A model generated the notes under the pieces. That model was not told the origin of the DNA, searched no databases, and saw only the letters and a program-made list of their open reading frames with translations. Both the position numbers and the translations under genes were made by a program. DNA of 64,000 nucleotides from contig NZ_JASTLC010000001.1 in the NCBI RefSeq assembly GCF_030499575.1, positions 9,386,001-9,450,000 of the forward strand, in the 5' to 3' direction. This DNA comes from Streptomyces sp. DG2A-72 (GTDB taxonomy: Bacteria; Actinomycetota; Actinomycetes; Streptomycetales; Streptomycetaceae). Below are positions 49,847 through 58,577 of this stretch, in pieces (position 1 is the stretch's first letter; each line of letters starts with the position of its first letter).

Positions 49847-50026
49847 ATGGTCCGGCACATCATCGACCAGGCCAACTGGTCCCATGGCGACCTCGACGCG
49901 GGCAGTGCCGAGAACGTCCGGGCCAACCGGCGGGGTTTCCGTGCCCATGTCGCCCTCGTGGACCTGGTGGAGGACTATCTGCTGCAGAACAGGTCGATGA
50001 CGACCGTGCTGGACCTGCTCGGCTGA
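49847..50026 (+). CDS. Short hypothetical protein or gene fragment
   Basis: 59 residues, MVRHIIDQANWSHGDLDAG start and LVDLVEDYLLQNRSMTTVL near the end. Coding bias looks real, but there is no strong ribosome site and no family. It could be the tail of a decayed larger gene. Kept with low confidence. Confidence 0.35.
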   Translation: MVRHIIDQANWSHGDLDAGSAENVRANRRGFRAHVALVDLVEDYLLQNRSMTTVLDLLG

Positions 50027-50036
50027 GCCGGGCCCC

Positions 50037-50495
50037 TCATGCGGGGTCGGTGGGCGGCGGTGGGGGAAAGGCCGTGCCGCCCAGCCACACCGGGGTCACC
50101 CGCACACCGCTGATGCGCCACTGGCCGCCCTCGCGGAGGTAGGTGTTGTCGTACCAGCCGCCGACCGACCACCAGTGGGTGGGATCGGCCTCTTGAGGCA
50201 GGTGGACGGCCTGGAGGTACGAGCGGGAGGCCGCCTCGTCATCGTCCACGGTGATCTGATGGTTCGTGCTGATGTGGTGGGTGCGGTGGTAGCGGCCGAG
50301 GTCCCTGGCCACCAGATCGGCGAGTCCAGCGCGCCCCTGGTGCACGACCCCGGGCAGTTCCAGGGTCCCCTTCTCGGTGAACAGGGCCGCGTAGCCCTCG
50401 AAGTCCTTCTCGTCGAGGCGACTTGCGAAGGCCACCAGAAGGTCGCCGATGGCCATACGGTCGAGGAGCAGGCGCACGTCAGCGTCGGAGGGCAT
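50037..50495 (-). CDS. SnoaL-like/NTF2-fold protein next to type III PKS
   Basis: 152 residues. The NTF2-like fold is indicated by LLLDRMAIGDLLVAFASRLD, FEGYAALFTEKGTLELPGVV and RTHHISTNHQITVDDDEAAS, a pattern seen in SnoaL-4 proteins (dehydratases, cyclases). It starts 50 bp after the type III polyketide synthase stop on the same strand, so it may cyclise or dehydrate the product. It has a Pro-rich C-terminal tail. Confidence 0.8.
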   Translation of the reverse strand: MPSDADVRLLLDRMAIGDLLVAFASRLDEKDFEGYAALFTEKGTLELPGVVHQGRAGLADLVARDLGRYHRTHHISTNHQITVDDDEAASRSYLQAVHLPQEADPTHWWSVGGWYDNTYLREGGQWRISGVRVTPVWLGGTAFPPPPPTDPA

Positions 50496-50545
50496 CGTCA
50501 GCGAGACCTTTCGGGAAGGTGGATGTGGAGGTGAAGGCGGCGGGG

Positions 50546-51604
50546 TCAGGCGCCGCGGAGCAGGGCGGCGTAGAAGGTCAGCCCGGGGCCGAAGGCCATG
50601 GCCAGGCCGTACTGCCCGTTGGCCAGAGGTGTGTGGATCTGCAGTTCCCGTATCACCAGGGGCAGGCCGGCGGAGGCGCAGTTGCCGTACTCGCGCAGGA
50701 CGGACCGGGAGGCGGCGACCGCGTCGGAGGTGAGGCCGAGGCTGCTTTCCACGGCGTCGATGATGCGCCGCCCGCCCGGGTGCACCGCCCACCAGCGGAC
50801 GTCGGCGAGGCTCAGCGAGTGGCGCGCCAGCAGCCCGCCGACCGCGTCCGGCACCAGGCGTTCGAGGACGTCGGGCACCTCCGGCGACAGGCCCATCCGG
50901 AAACCGTGATCGCCCACGGTCCACAGCATGTGGTCCTCGTGCTCGGTGTCCGTGTGCGCCAGCACGTCCACGATCCGCAGACCGGCGCCGTCCCCGGCCG
51001 GTGCGTCCGGCTGGACGACGGTGGCGGTGACCGCGTCGCCGAACAGGACGTGCACGACGACCTGGTCGCCGTCCCACGGGGGTGGCTGGAGGTGCAGCGA
51101 CGACAGTTCGGCGTTGAGCAGCACGGCCGGGCGCCGATGGAGGCGTACGTAGTTGGCGCAGGCGGCCAGCGCGGGCAGCGCCGCGAAGCAGCCCATGTGG
51201 CCCACGAGGAGCCGTTCCACGTGCGGTGACATCCCCACGTCGCGGGAGACCCGGGTGTCCAGGCCGGGCGCCGCGTAGCCGGTCGAGGACGCCACGCACA
51301 GCAGGCCCACGTCGGCCGGGTCCACCCCGGTGGCGTCCAGGGCCGAGGCGACGGCATCCTTGCCCAGCGGCAGCGCTTCCTGCAGATAGCGGCGCATGCG
51401 CGCGGCCGTGGACCAGTCGCTGATGTCCTCCAGCAGCGGGCTCACCGCCAGGTGACGCCGCGCGACGCCGGAGTGCGCGGCGATCCGTGCCGCGACCCGC
51501 TGGTTCGGGCTGCTTGCCCGCAGCAGGTCGACGACGTCCTCCTGACGGCAGGCGATCGCCGGCAGTGCCGCACCGAATCCGGCGATCACCGATGACTCCG
51601 ACAT
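50546..51604 (-). CDS. Type III polyketide synthase (chalcone/stilbene synthase fold)
   Basis: 352 residues, thiolase fold. The catalytic triad is visible: Cys139 (LLVGHMGCFAALPAL), His275 (WWAVHPGGRRIID) and Asn308 (YGNCASAGLP). The G-F-G loop region is replaced by AMAFGPGLTFYAALL at the C-terminus, as in bacterial type III enzymes. ATG 51604 with GAAGGA 10 bp upstream. With the SnoaL-like gene it forms a two-gene cassette. It is not an RppA sequence by simple inspection, and starter and product are unknown. Confidence 0.88.
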   Translation of the reverse strand: MSESSVIAGFGAALPAIACRQEDVVDLLRASSPNQRVAARIAAHSGVARRHLAVSPLLEDISDWSTAARMRRYLQEALPLGKDAVASALDATGVDPADVGLLCVASSTGYAAPGLDTRVSRDVGMSPHVERLLVGHMGCFAALPALAACANYVRLHRRPAVLLNAELSSLHLQPPPWDGDQVVVHVLFGDAVTATVVQPDAPAGDGAGLRIVDVLAHTDTEHEDHMLWTVGDHGFRMGLSPEVPDVLERLVPDAVGGLLARHSLSLADVRWWAVHPGGRRIIDAVESSLGLTSDAVAASRSVLREYGNCASAGLPLVIRELQIHTPLANGQYGLAMAFGPGLTFYAALLRGA

Positions 51605-51843
51605 GCGCACCAGGTCCTTCCGCCGGCGACTGATCGAACAGCCTAGGGCGAGCGATCGCGGTGGCGGAGAGGCGCGCGGGGGCACTGTGGATCAGGGCGC
51701 ACTGGGCGTGTGCCGGAGTGAAGGGTGCGCTTCCGGCGTGCGGGCGCATCACCGCGCCCGGTCGGTCAGCTGCCGCGCAGCTCCTGCACGATCGGCTCCC
51801 ACACCTCGGCGTCGATCTCGTACGCTGCGGGCCGGTGGGGCCT

Positions 51844-51865
51844 GGTCACGCAGTTCCCCGCGCCT
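51844..51865 (-). repeat. Dispersed Streptomyces intergenic repeat, copy 1
   Basis: Read on the minus strand: AGGCGCGGGGAACTGCGTGA then CC. The same word with small changes occurs at 58589 and, shortened, at 55042. It is intergenic here, between the TetR and PKS genes. Confidence 0.7.
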
Positions 51866-51892
51866 CTTTGAGGGCGCTGCCGCGCGGCGATT

Positions 51893-52480
51893 TCAGTTAC
51901 GGGCGCGGCGTCCCGCCTCGGCTTCGCTGCTGCCTGCGCTTGCCAGGATCGCGCTCGCGACCACGTCGAAGAGGCGATCGGCGCGTGGCGCGAGCGAGGG
52001 TTGATCACCGAGCCAGGCGAGCGCCGCTACCAGCGCGAACAAGTCGGTGCCATCGATATCGCTCCGCGCTGTGCCGGCGGCCTGGGCACGGGTGAGGAGC
52101 CGCGCACCGGCTGCGCGCAGGGTGACGCACGAGGCGTGGAGTGCGGATTCGGGGTCATCGATGGCGGCTGCCATCAGTACCGTCACGCCCCGGTACTCGG
52201 TGGTCCACGCGACGCAGTCGCGCAGCCACGAAACGAGAGCGTCTTCGGGCGAGCGCGACGTCTCGAACTCGCCTGCCCTTGCCGTCAGTTCGTCGAAGCT
52301 CGTGTGGAGCAGGGCCTCGAGCAGCGCCTCGCGCGTCGGGAAGTGCCGCAGCAGCGTCGCGAGCCCGACATCGGCCCTGCGCGCGATGTCGCGCAGTGAC
52401 ACATCGACGCCTTGCTCGGTGATGGCGGTGCCCGCGACTGCGAGCAGGTGGTCGCGGTTCTTCCTGGCGTCGGCCCGCAT
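51893..52480 (-). CDS. TetR-family repressor of the adjacent oxidoreductase
   Basis: 195 residues. N-terminal HTH (HLLAVAGTAITEQGVDVSLR, DIARRADVGLATLLRHFPTR) and a C-terminal TetR_C-like region. ATG 52480 has GAGGGG close upstream. It is divergent from an NADP-dependent oxidoreductase, with three phased palindromes between them. It likely represses both genes until an oxidised or electrophilic ligand binds. Confidence 0.9.
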   Translation of the reverse strand: MRADARKNRDHLLAVAGTAITEQGVDVSLRDIARRADVGLATLLRHFPTREALLEALLHTSFDELTARAGEFETSRSPEDALVSWLRDCVAWTTEYRGVTVLMAAAIDDPESALHASCVTLRAAGARLLTRAQAAGTARSDIDGTDLFALVAALAWLGDQPSLAPRADRLFDVVASAILASAGSSEAEAGRRARN

Positions 52481-52499
52481 CTGCCCCTCTTGACTATCC

Positions 52500-52554
52500 G
52501 GATCAGTGGTCCATATATTCGGATCAGTGGTCCACTTATGTGGATCGCTGATCC
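52500..52554. promoter_or_regulatory. Three phased 13-bp operators
   Basis: GGATCAGTGGTCC (52500-52512), GGATCAGTGGTCC (52521-52533) and GGATCGCTGATCC (52542-52554) are imperfect palindromes with centres exactly 21 bp apart, two helical turns. They fill the gap between the divergent TetR and oxidoreductase genes. Confidence 0.88.
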
Positions 52555-52591
52555 GAATAAGCCTATCCCGCTGTGCGGGCAGGAGAAGACG

Positions 52592-53602
52592 ATGCCGACA
52601 CACACGATGAGGGCGGTCCGGCTCCATGAGCACGGCGGCCCTGACGTTCTGCGCTACGACGAGGTGCCGATCCCCGAGCCGGGGCCGGGCGAGGTGCTCG
52701 TTCGCGTGCACGCGGCCGGCGTCAATCCTCCGGACTGGTACCTGCGCGGCGGGCTGACCAGGATGCCCGGGGAGACGGAGTCGACGGTCAGTCTGCCGGT
52801 GATTCCGGGGACGGACGTGTCGGGTGTCGTCGAGGCCGTCGCCGCGGACGCGGACGGCCTCGCCGTAGGTGATGAAGTCTTCGGTCTTCTGCGTTTTCCC
52901 AGCTTCGACGGCCGCGTATACGCCGAGTACGTGGCCGCGCCCGCGTCGGACCTCGCACGCAAGCCGGCCGGTATCGACCACGTGCACGCCGCCGGGGCGC
53001 CCATGGCCGGGCTGACGGCGTGGCAGTTCCTGATCGAGGTCGGACACGATCACCCCTCGCCCTTCCAGGAGGCGCGGCATCGCCCGACGGCACTCGACGC
53101 CGGCACGACGGTGCTCATCAACGGCGCCGCGGGCGGCGTGGGGCACTTCGCGCTACAGCTGGCGAAATGGAAGGGTGCACGGGTCATCGCGGTGGCATCG
53201 GGCGCGCACGAATGGTTCCTGAACGAGCTCGGCGCCGATCAGCTCGTCGACTACACCAAGAACCGTCCCGAGGAACTCGTGCACGACGTCGACCTCGTTC
53301 TCGACACCGTCGGCGGCCCCCACAGCAGCCGCCTTCTGCGCACGCTCAAGCGCGGCGGGGCCCTCTTCCCGGTGTTCCCCGGCGAATTCGACGAAGAAGA
53401 GACCGCGAAGCTGGGCGTCACGGTCTCGATCGCGCAGGTCCGCTCCAGCGGCGCGCAACTCGCTGAACTGGGACGCCTGCTCGACGCGGGCACGGTCCGC
53501 GTCGCGATCGACAGCACGTTTCCGCTCGCGGATGCCCGAGCCGCGCACGAGCGCGCCGCCCGAGGGCATATCCAGGGCAAGATCGTGCTCACGGTCGCTT
53601 AG
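52592..53602 (+). CDS. NADP-dependent quinone-type oxidoreductase (MDR family)
   Basis: 336 residues of the medium-chain reductase superfamily, zinc-free. MRAVRLHEHGGPDVLRYDEV at the N-terminus, PVIPGTDVSGVVEAVAADAD, nucleotide-binding LINGAAGGVGHFALQLAKWK and a C-terminal HIQGKIVLTV. AGGAGAAG lies upstream of ATG 52592. Probably reduces quinones or enones under TetR control. Confidence 0.9.
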   Translation: MPTHTMRAVRLHEHGGPDVLRYDEVPIPEPGPGEVLVRVHAAGVNPPDWYLRGGLTRMPGETESTVSLPVIPGTDVSGVVEAVAADADGLAVGDEVFGLLRFPSFDGRVYAEYVAAPASDLARKPAGIDHVHAAGAPMAGLTAWQFLIEVGHDHPSPFQEARHRPTALDAGTTVLINGAAGGVGHFALQLAKWKGARVIAVASGAHEWFLNELGADQLVDYTKNRPEELVHDVDLVLDTVGGPHSSRLLRTLKRGGALFPVFPGEFDEEETAKLGVTVSIAQVRSSGAQLAELGRLLDAGTVRVAIDSTFPLADARAAHERAARGHIQGKIVLTVA

Positions 53603-53726
53603 GTGCAAGGCGGTTCACGGACGCGTCAGGGCCTTCAGGCAGGTGGCCGGCTCCGCAGGGCACATGTCGGCCACCTGCTGGAGGTCGTCGCGGGTGGCGC
53701 CGCCGGCGGCTTGGACGGCGATGCCG

Positions 53727-54608
53727 TCACTGCACCAGCAGGTCGATCACGCCCGTCAGATCCTCCTCACCGCTGCCTTCGGCCAGGCGGCGGCGCATCA
53801 ACTCGAAGTAGGGGCTGAGCAGTTCAGGGCTGACGCCCTGCTGCTCGGCCGTGCTCAGGAACGTGGGCGTGCCGGCCACCTGCATGGCCAGATTCGAGAC
53901 GACACCCTTGGTGTAGTCGCCGCTCTTCAGCTGATCGGCGGTCGTGTGCACGGCCGGCGCCATCGCGACGAGCCAGTCCGCGAGCAGCGGGGCGAGCGAC
54001 GCGGGGTCGATGTCCTCCTTGCGGATCAGCGCGAAGGCATGCGCGGCCCCGGCGAACATCCCGTACATGGCGCTCAGCAGGGCCACGTCGTGCAGGGCCG
54101 CGAAGCCCGCGTCCGTGCCCACGTAGTGGGTGCCGACCGGGACGCCCAGAGCCTCCTGGTGCTGCTCGAACAGTTCCCGCGAGCCGCTGTAGAAGACGTA
54201 GCCGCCCGCTTCCGGGACGCCGATCATGGGCGGGACTGCCATGATCCCGCCGTCCAGGTAGCGGGCGCCGCGCTCGCGGGCCCACTCGGCGCGGGCGCGG
54301 GCCTGGGCCGGAGTGCTGGTGGTCAGGTTGACCAGGTCCCGGCCGGCCAGATCGGTGCCGCCCAGCACCTCCTCGACCGAGGCGTCGTCCAACAGGCAGA
54401 CGACGACCAGCATGTTCGCCGCGACCGCCTCGGCGGCGGTGTCGGCGACCCGCGCGCCCCCGGCGCCGAGCGCCGCCGCGCGGGCCGGGGTGCGGTTCCA
54501 GACGGTGAGCGGGTGCCCGGCGGCCATCCAGGCTCGGGCCAGTGCGGTGCCCATCGCCCCGAGGCCCAGCAGCGTGACGGGGGTCTTCTCAGCAGTATTC
54601 TGTGTCAT
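53727..54608 (-). CDS. NAD(P)-binding reductase, beta-hydroxyacid dehydrogenase/imine reductase type
   Basis: 293 residues. N-terminal Rossmann motif VTLLGLGAMGTALARAWMAA with WNRTPARAAAL, then a helical dimer domain including TDAGFAALHDVALLSAMYGM where the catalytic Lys of hydroxyisobutyrate dehydrogenases is replaced, as in imine reductases. ATG 54608 is preferred over 54644. It is divergent from an HxlR regulator, so it is probably inducible. The substrate is unknown. The 125 bp between it and the previous gene hold no gene. Confidence 0.87.
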   Translation of the reverse strand: MTQNTAEKTPVTLLGLGAMGTALARAWMAAGHPLTVWNRTPARAAALGAGGARVADTAAEAVAANMLVVVCLLDDASVEEVLGGTDLAGRDLVNLTTSTPAQARARAEWARERGARYLDGGIMAVPPMIGVPEAGGYVFYSGSRELFEQHQEALGVPVGTHYVGTDAGFAALHDVALLSAMYGMFAGAAHAFALIRKEDIDPASLAPLLADWLVAMAPAVHTTADQLKSGDYTKGVVSNLAMQVAGTPTFLSTAEQQGVSPELLSPYFELMRRRLAEGSGEEDLTGVIDLLVQ

Positions 54609-54704
54609 GCCGATCAGGCTGGTCGCAGCCCCGAAGGTGATCAAGTACGCACTTCGGAGTGGGTGGTTACTCTGGGGTGAGCAAGCACGTCAGAGGGGTG
54701 GGGC

Positions 54705-55043
54705 ATGACGACGCTGAACCGGCCGGGCACACCAGACGGACACGTCTGCGGCATCGACACCGTGATGGAGGTCATCGGCGGCAAGTGGAAGGTCCTGATC
54801 CTCTGGGCCCTCCACGAACACCCCCACCGCCGCTTCGGCGAACTGCGCCGCCTGCTCCCCGGGATCACCGAGAAGGTCCTGGCCTCCCACCTGCGCGAGA
54901 TGGAAGCGGACGGCGTAGTACACCGCGTCTCCTACGACGAGGTGCCGCCCCGCGTCGAGTACTCACTGACGGAGGACGGCACACGCCTCAACGTGGCGCT
55001 GCAACCGTTGGCTGTTTGGGGCCGCGAGCGGCAACGCCCTTAA
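54705..55043 (+). CDS. HxlR-family winged-helix regulator
   Basis: 112 residues with the HxlR signature: CGIDTVMEVIGGKWKVLILW, RRFGELRRLLPGITEKVLAS, HLREMEADGVVHRVSYDEVP. The N-terminal cysteine (VCGID) is a typical redox or electrophile sensor. ATG 54705 with GAGGGG. It is divergent from the reductase at 54608. The gap has an imperfect dyad, AGTACGCACT...AGTGGGTGGTTACT, that may be the operator. Confidence 0.92.
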   Translation: MTTLNRPGTPDGHVCGIDTVMEVIGGKWKVLILWALHEHPHRRFGELRRLLPGITEKVLASHLREMEADGVVHRVSYDEVPPRVEYSLTEDGTRLNVALQPLAVWGRERQRP

Positions 55044-55061
55044 GGGGCGCGGGGCTGTATC
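55042..55061 (+). repeat. Dispersed Streptomyces intergenic repeat, copy 2
   Basis: AAGGGGCGCGGGGCTGTATC directly follows the HxlR stop, and a short run matching GCGCGACC follows about 25 bp on. It is a shortened relative of the words at 51844 and 58589. Confidence 0.6.
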
Positions 55062-55168
55062 AAGATGCGGCTTCGCCGCGTGGGCGCGACCTAATAGCAA
55101 CGCCCCGGCCAACGATGAAAAACCCCACGCGTCCCTTCAACTCCATCGCGCGCACCAGGTGGCACCCC

Positions 55169-55393
55169 GTGACCGATGAGAAGCCCCACCCCCACGTGGG
55201 GCCCCTCACCGACTCCCAGCGAACCCGCATCGAGTTCGCCCGACGTGACTTCGAATCCGCCCGCGCGGCCGACCTGTCCCAACTGGACGCGGCCGGGCTC
55301 ATCCTCCTCGTCGAGCGCCTGAGGACCCGCCTCGACGACGTCCTGAACCTGACCGACGAACTCACCGCCGAGCCGCCGACCTCGCGCGCATAA
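55169..55393 (+). CDS. Small helical conserved-type protein
   Basis: 74 residues, mostly helical: RTRIEFARRDFESARAADLS, AAGLILLVERLRTRLDDVLN. No recognised domain. GTG 55169 lacks a strong ribosome site. A strong terminator follows 2 bp after the stop, which supports a real transcript. Confidence 0.65.
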   Translation: MTDEKPHPHVGPLTDSQRTRIEFARRDFESARAADLSQLDAAGLILLVERLRTRLDDVLNLTDELTAEPPTSRA

Positions 55394-55394
55394 C

Positions 55395-55438
55395 CAAGCA
55401 GGAAGCCCCGCACCTCCCTCGTAGTGCGGGGCTTCCTG
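55395..55438. terminator. Strong bidirectional terminator
   Basis: A perfect 17-bp stem (AGCAGGAAGCCCCGCAC with its complement) and a 10-nt loop, immediately after the small helical gene. Confidence 0.9.
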
Positions 55439-55446
55439 CTGCCTGC

Positions 55447-55513
55447 GGTGGCGGAACGCCCCCGACGTCAGTGTCTAAGCGACACTGTCCCCCGAAGGTG
55501 GCGTTCCGCCACC
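55447..55513. repeat. Nested hairpins beyond the terminator
   Basis: Outer arms GGTGGCGGAACGCC (55447-55460) and GGCGTTCCGCCACC (55500-55513) enclose an inner perfect hairpin CAGTGTC-TAAGC-GACACTG (55469-55487). With the 55395 terminator this gives three stacked hairpins between convergent genes. It may serve the minus-strand metalloprotease transcript or form a stable small RNA. Confidence 0.7.
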
Positions 55514-55568
55514 GCTCCCCCGGTGCCGGACAGTGGTCCGACCGTCCGTGAGGGGCGGTCATGTGCTG

Positions 55569-56654
55569 TCACCAGCACATGACCGCCGTATCCCCCGATC
55601 CCCACGTCGAGTGGAGGCGCACACGGACGAAGTAGCGGCGGCCCTTGATGAGCCGGACCTTGATGGCTGCGTTGTGCGGTGTGCCGCCGTCGTCCTGGCC
55701 GGAGAGGTAGCGGGGTTCACCGTCCCGCTCCTCGAAGACCACGACGACGGTGTCGCTGTCGCCGAAGGTGCCCACGCTGTACTCGCGGGTCTCCGGCGGG
55801 TCGACGGTGAAGTCGGCCTGCTCGCCAGGGGCGAGGCGGAGCGGCGCCGAGCGGAAGGGCTGCAGCGCGGGTGGCTGCTGCACCTCGGCCGGCGGGTACC
55901 AGCGCAGGACGAACTCCTTGTCGGCGGGGGAGAGGATGCCGGGCGGGTTCAGGCCCGCGCGGTACTGCTCCGGCTCCAGGATCAGCCCGTCCGAGAAGGG
56001 GTACTCCATGATCGACTGCGGGTCCCAGACGGAGCCGTTGACCTCGTCCGGGTCGAGCTTGCGCAGGATGTTGAAGAAGGTCCTGTCGCGGCTCCAGAAG
56101 TTGGGCGGGCCCGCCAGATCGGCGTACACGGCCTCGTCGTCCCAGTGGATGCCCGCGAACGGGTTCTGGTGCTCGTGCAGCATGCCGAGCGCGTGCCCGA
56201 TCTCGTGCAGGGCCGTCCCGCGCTCCCCGGGCGCGGTCAGGTCCCAGCCGAAGTTCATGGTCCGCTCACCACGGCCGACCCGCAGCGCGTCCTTGCCGAC
56301 CGTCGACCAGGACCCGTCACCGAGCTGGAACCCGATGCGCAGCTCGGCCTCCGAGCGGTCCCCGACCTCCACGAAGTGGAGACCGATGCCCAGGTCTCCC
56401 CACTCCTGGAAGCACTCCCGCACGACGTCCTGCTGCTCCTTGGGGCCGACCCAGGACACCCGGCGGCTCTCCCCGGTCCCCGGCACGGCGATGACGGAGT
56501 CGTCGCCGTCTCCGTCGAAGAAGTAGTAGTACAGCACCGTGCCGTTGACCCACATCTGGCGACCGCTGATGAGCGCACTGAGCCGCTCGGCGGTCAGCCC
56601 CGGTGCGAAGACGGGAGCCGACTGCTGCGCGAGGGAGCAGTAGCGTGCGGTCAT
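55569..56654 (-). CDS. M12A (astacin-like) zinc metalloprotease, no signal peptide
   Basis: 361 residues. Zinc motif HEIGHALGMLHEHQNP (His150, Glu151, His154, His160) and Met-turn SIMEYP identify an astacin-type metzincin. A C-terminal beta-rich domain of about 110 residues (LRLAPGEQADFTVDPPETRE, AIKVRLIKGRRYFVRVRLHS) resembles bacterial pre-peptidase or adhesion modules. There is no N-terminal signal peptide, so it either acts in the cytoplasm or uses another exit. It is near the LAL regulator and CHAT/S8 proteases, possibly part of one proteolytic module. Confidence 0.85.
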   Translation of the reverse strand: MTARYCSLAQQSAPVFAPGLTAERLSALISGRQMWVNGTVLYYYFFDGDGDDSVIAVPGTGESRRVSWVGPKEQQDVVRECFQEWGDLGIGLHFVEVGDRSEAELRIGFQLGDGSWSTVGKDALRVGRGERTMNFGWDLTAPGERGTALHEIGHALGMLHEHQNPFAGIHWDDEAVYADLAGPPNFWSRDRTFFNILRKLDPDEVNGSVWDPQSIMEYPFSDGLILEPEQYRAGLNPPGILSPADKEFVLRWYPPAEVQQPPALQPFRSAPLRLAPGEQADFTVDPPETREYSVGTFGDSDTVVVVFEERDGEPRYLSGQDDGGTPHNAAIKVRLIKGRRYFVRVRLHSTWGSGDTAVMCW

Positions 56655-56724
56655 GCGATCAGGTTGCCGTCGACCGCCCCCGGGCGCCTGAGTCGGGGGC
56701 TACTCAAGTCCCCCTGTATCAGGT

Positions 56725-58572
56725 GTGAGTAACCGTGCTCTTGTTCACGTGACGACTTACGAACGGAACGCGAAGACCCTTGAGCTGCCCTGGCCGTTCA
56801 CCGGCCGGGAGAACGAACTGGAACTGATCCGCCGGTCCTTGGGCGCGAGCCGGCACGGCATCGTGGTGACGGGACCCGCGGGCTGTGGCAAGACCCGGCT
56901 CGTCACGGAGGCGGTCCGCGGCAGCGACCGCGCCAAGGCGGCCGGCACGCCCGAGGCCCGGCACATCCCCTTCGCCGCGTTCGCGCACCTGCTGCCCGAG
57001 ACGGTCACCCTGCACAAGGCGGTCCAACTGCTCTCCGCCGTACGGACCTTGCTCGTCGACGACGCACATCTCCTCGACGACGCCTCGGCCGCCCTGGTCC
57101 ACCAGCTGGCGGTGCAGGGCCGCACCCGGCTGCTGGTGGTGGCCACGGACGACGTACCGGTGCCCGGCGCGGTGTCCCGGCTGTGGACCGGTGAGCTGCT
57201 GCCGCGCCTCACCCTGGAGCCGCTGCCGCGCGAGGAGACGGACCGGCTGGCCGCCGCGGGCGCCGGCAACCGACTGGAGCCGCTCACCGTGAACCGGCTG
57301 CACCGACTGTGCCGCGGCGACCTCCGGCTGCTGCGCGACCTGTCCGGTGCGCTGCGCGAACAGGGCTTGCTCACCGCGATCCCGGGCTCGGACGAACGGG
57401 CCTGGCGCGGCCCGGTACCCCTGACCGCGACCGTGCGCGAACGCACCGCTCACGTCATCCACCGCGTCGACCCCGACGAGCGCGAGACCCTCGAACTCCT
57501 CGCCTTCGCCGACCCCCTGCCGCCGCCCGCCGACGACTTCGATCTGCGCGTCCTCGAACGCCTGGAGACCGACGGCCTGATCGACATCGACGACCATGGC
57601 GCCGTACGACTCGCCCACCCCCTGCACGGCCCGGTGCTGCGGGCCATGGCCGGCCGGCTGCGCGCCCGGAGACTGGCCCGCACCCCGGACCAGTGCGGCC
57701 CGGCCCTCAAGGACGAGGCGGTCGAGCTGGCACGGCAGATCGACGAGGCCGACGTACGGACGCTGTGGTCACCCGTGGGGGAGTGGCTCGTCGAGGAGGG
57801 GGAGCCGGTCCCCGCCGATTACGCGGCCGTACGCGCGCGTGCCGTGCGGCTGCGCGGCGAACTGCGCGAGGCCGCGGCCTGGGCGCGCGAGGGCCTGCGG
57901 GAATCGCCCGACGATCCCTCCTGCCTCCTCGAACTCACCCTCGCCGCCGCCCAGTCGGGCGAAGTGACGCCGGCGCACGAGGCCCTCACCGCACCTCCGG
58001 CAACGGGTGAGGCGGCGACCTGGCTGGCGGCGGCACGCGGCGACATCGACTCCGCCGTCCGGTCGATCGCCGGGGACGATGTCTTGGCGCTGTACGACGC
58101 CGTGCGCCTCGGCGCTCCCGGAAAGACCGCCTCCCGGCTGCCCGTGGACAGCGCCTTCGCAGCCCACGCGGACGCGCTCACCCGCGGCGACGGACCGGCC
58201 CTGGACCGTGCCGCCGAACGCCTGCAGGAGCGCGGCCTGATGCTCTTCGCGGCCGAGGCGCACGCCCAGGCCGCACGCTCCCACCGCGACCCACGCGCCG
58301 CCCGCACCTCCCGCACCCGCGCCGTCGCCCTGGCCCGGCGCTGCCAGGGCGCCCGTACCCCGGCCCTGTCCGGCCTGGTCCTCGGCGAACTCACCGCCCG
58401 CCAACGCCAGATCGTCACCCTCGCGGCGGCAGGCCTCACCAACCGCCAGATCGCCGACCGCCTCACCCTCTCCATCCGCACAGTCGGCAACCACCTCTAC
58501 AGCGCATACGCCAGACTGGGCGCAAGCGACCGAGCAACTTTGCCATGCCTGCTGGACGCTCAACCGGCGTGA
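56725..58572 (+). CDS. LAL-type LuxR regulator with AAA ATPase domain
   Basis: 615 residues. Walker A GIVVTGPAGCGKTRLVTEAV near residue 45, Walker B TLLVDDAHLLDDA, a helical middle region and a C-terminal LuxR HTH (LGELTARQRQIVTLAAAGLT, NRQIADRLTLSIRTVGNHLY). It is shorter than the ~900-residue LAL norm because the TPR part is reduced. GTG 56725 is the most likely start; GTG 56749 is an alternative. It is divergent from the metalloprotease gene and convergent with the CHAT gene, so it may activate either. Confidence 0.88.
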   Translation: MSNRALVHVTTYERNAKTLELPWPFTGRENELELIRRSLGASRHGIVVTGPAGCGKTRLVTEAVRGSDRAKAAGTPEARHIPFAAFAHLLPETVTLHKAVQLLSAVRTLLVDDAHLLDDASAALVHQLAVQGRTRLLVVATDDVPVPGAVSRLWTGELLPRLTLEPLPREETDRLAAAGAGNRLEPLTVNRLHRLCRGDLRLLRDLSGALREQGLLTAIPGSDERAWRGPVPLTATVRERTAHVIHRVDPDERETLELLAFADPLPPPADDFDLRVLERLETDGLIDIDDHGAVRLAHPLHGPVLRAMAGRLRARRLARTPDQCGPALKDEAVELARQIDEADVRTLWSPVGEWLVEEGEPVPADYAAVRARAVRLRGELREAAAWAREGLRESPDDPSCLLELTLAAAQSGEVTPAHEALTAPPATGEAATWLAAARGDIDSAVRSIAGDDVLALYDAVRLGAPGKTASRLPVDSAFAAHADALTRGDGPALDRAAERLQERGLMLFAAEAHAQAARSHRDPRAARTSRTRAVALARRCQGARTPALSGLVLGELTARQRQIVTLAAAGLTNRQIADRLTLSIRTVGNHLYSAYARLGASDRATLPCLLDAQPA

Positions 58573-58577
58573 GTGCA

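Noticed and set aside
53603..53726. A short minus-strand frame reading GGATRDDLQQVADMCPAEPA
   Set aside because: Too short, no start and no known family; it may be a gene scrap but cannot be supported.
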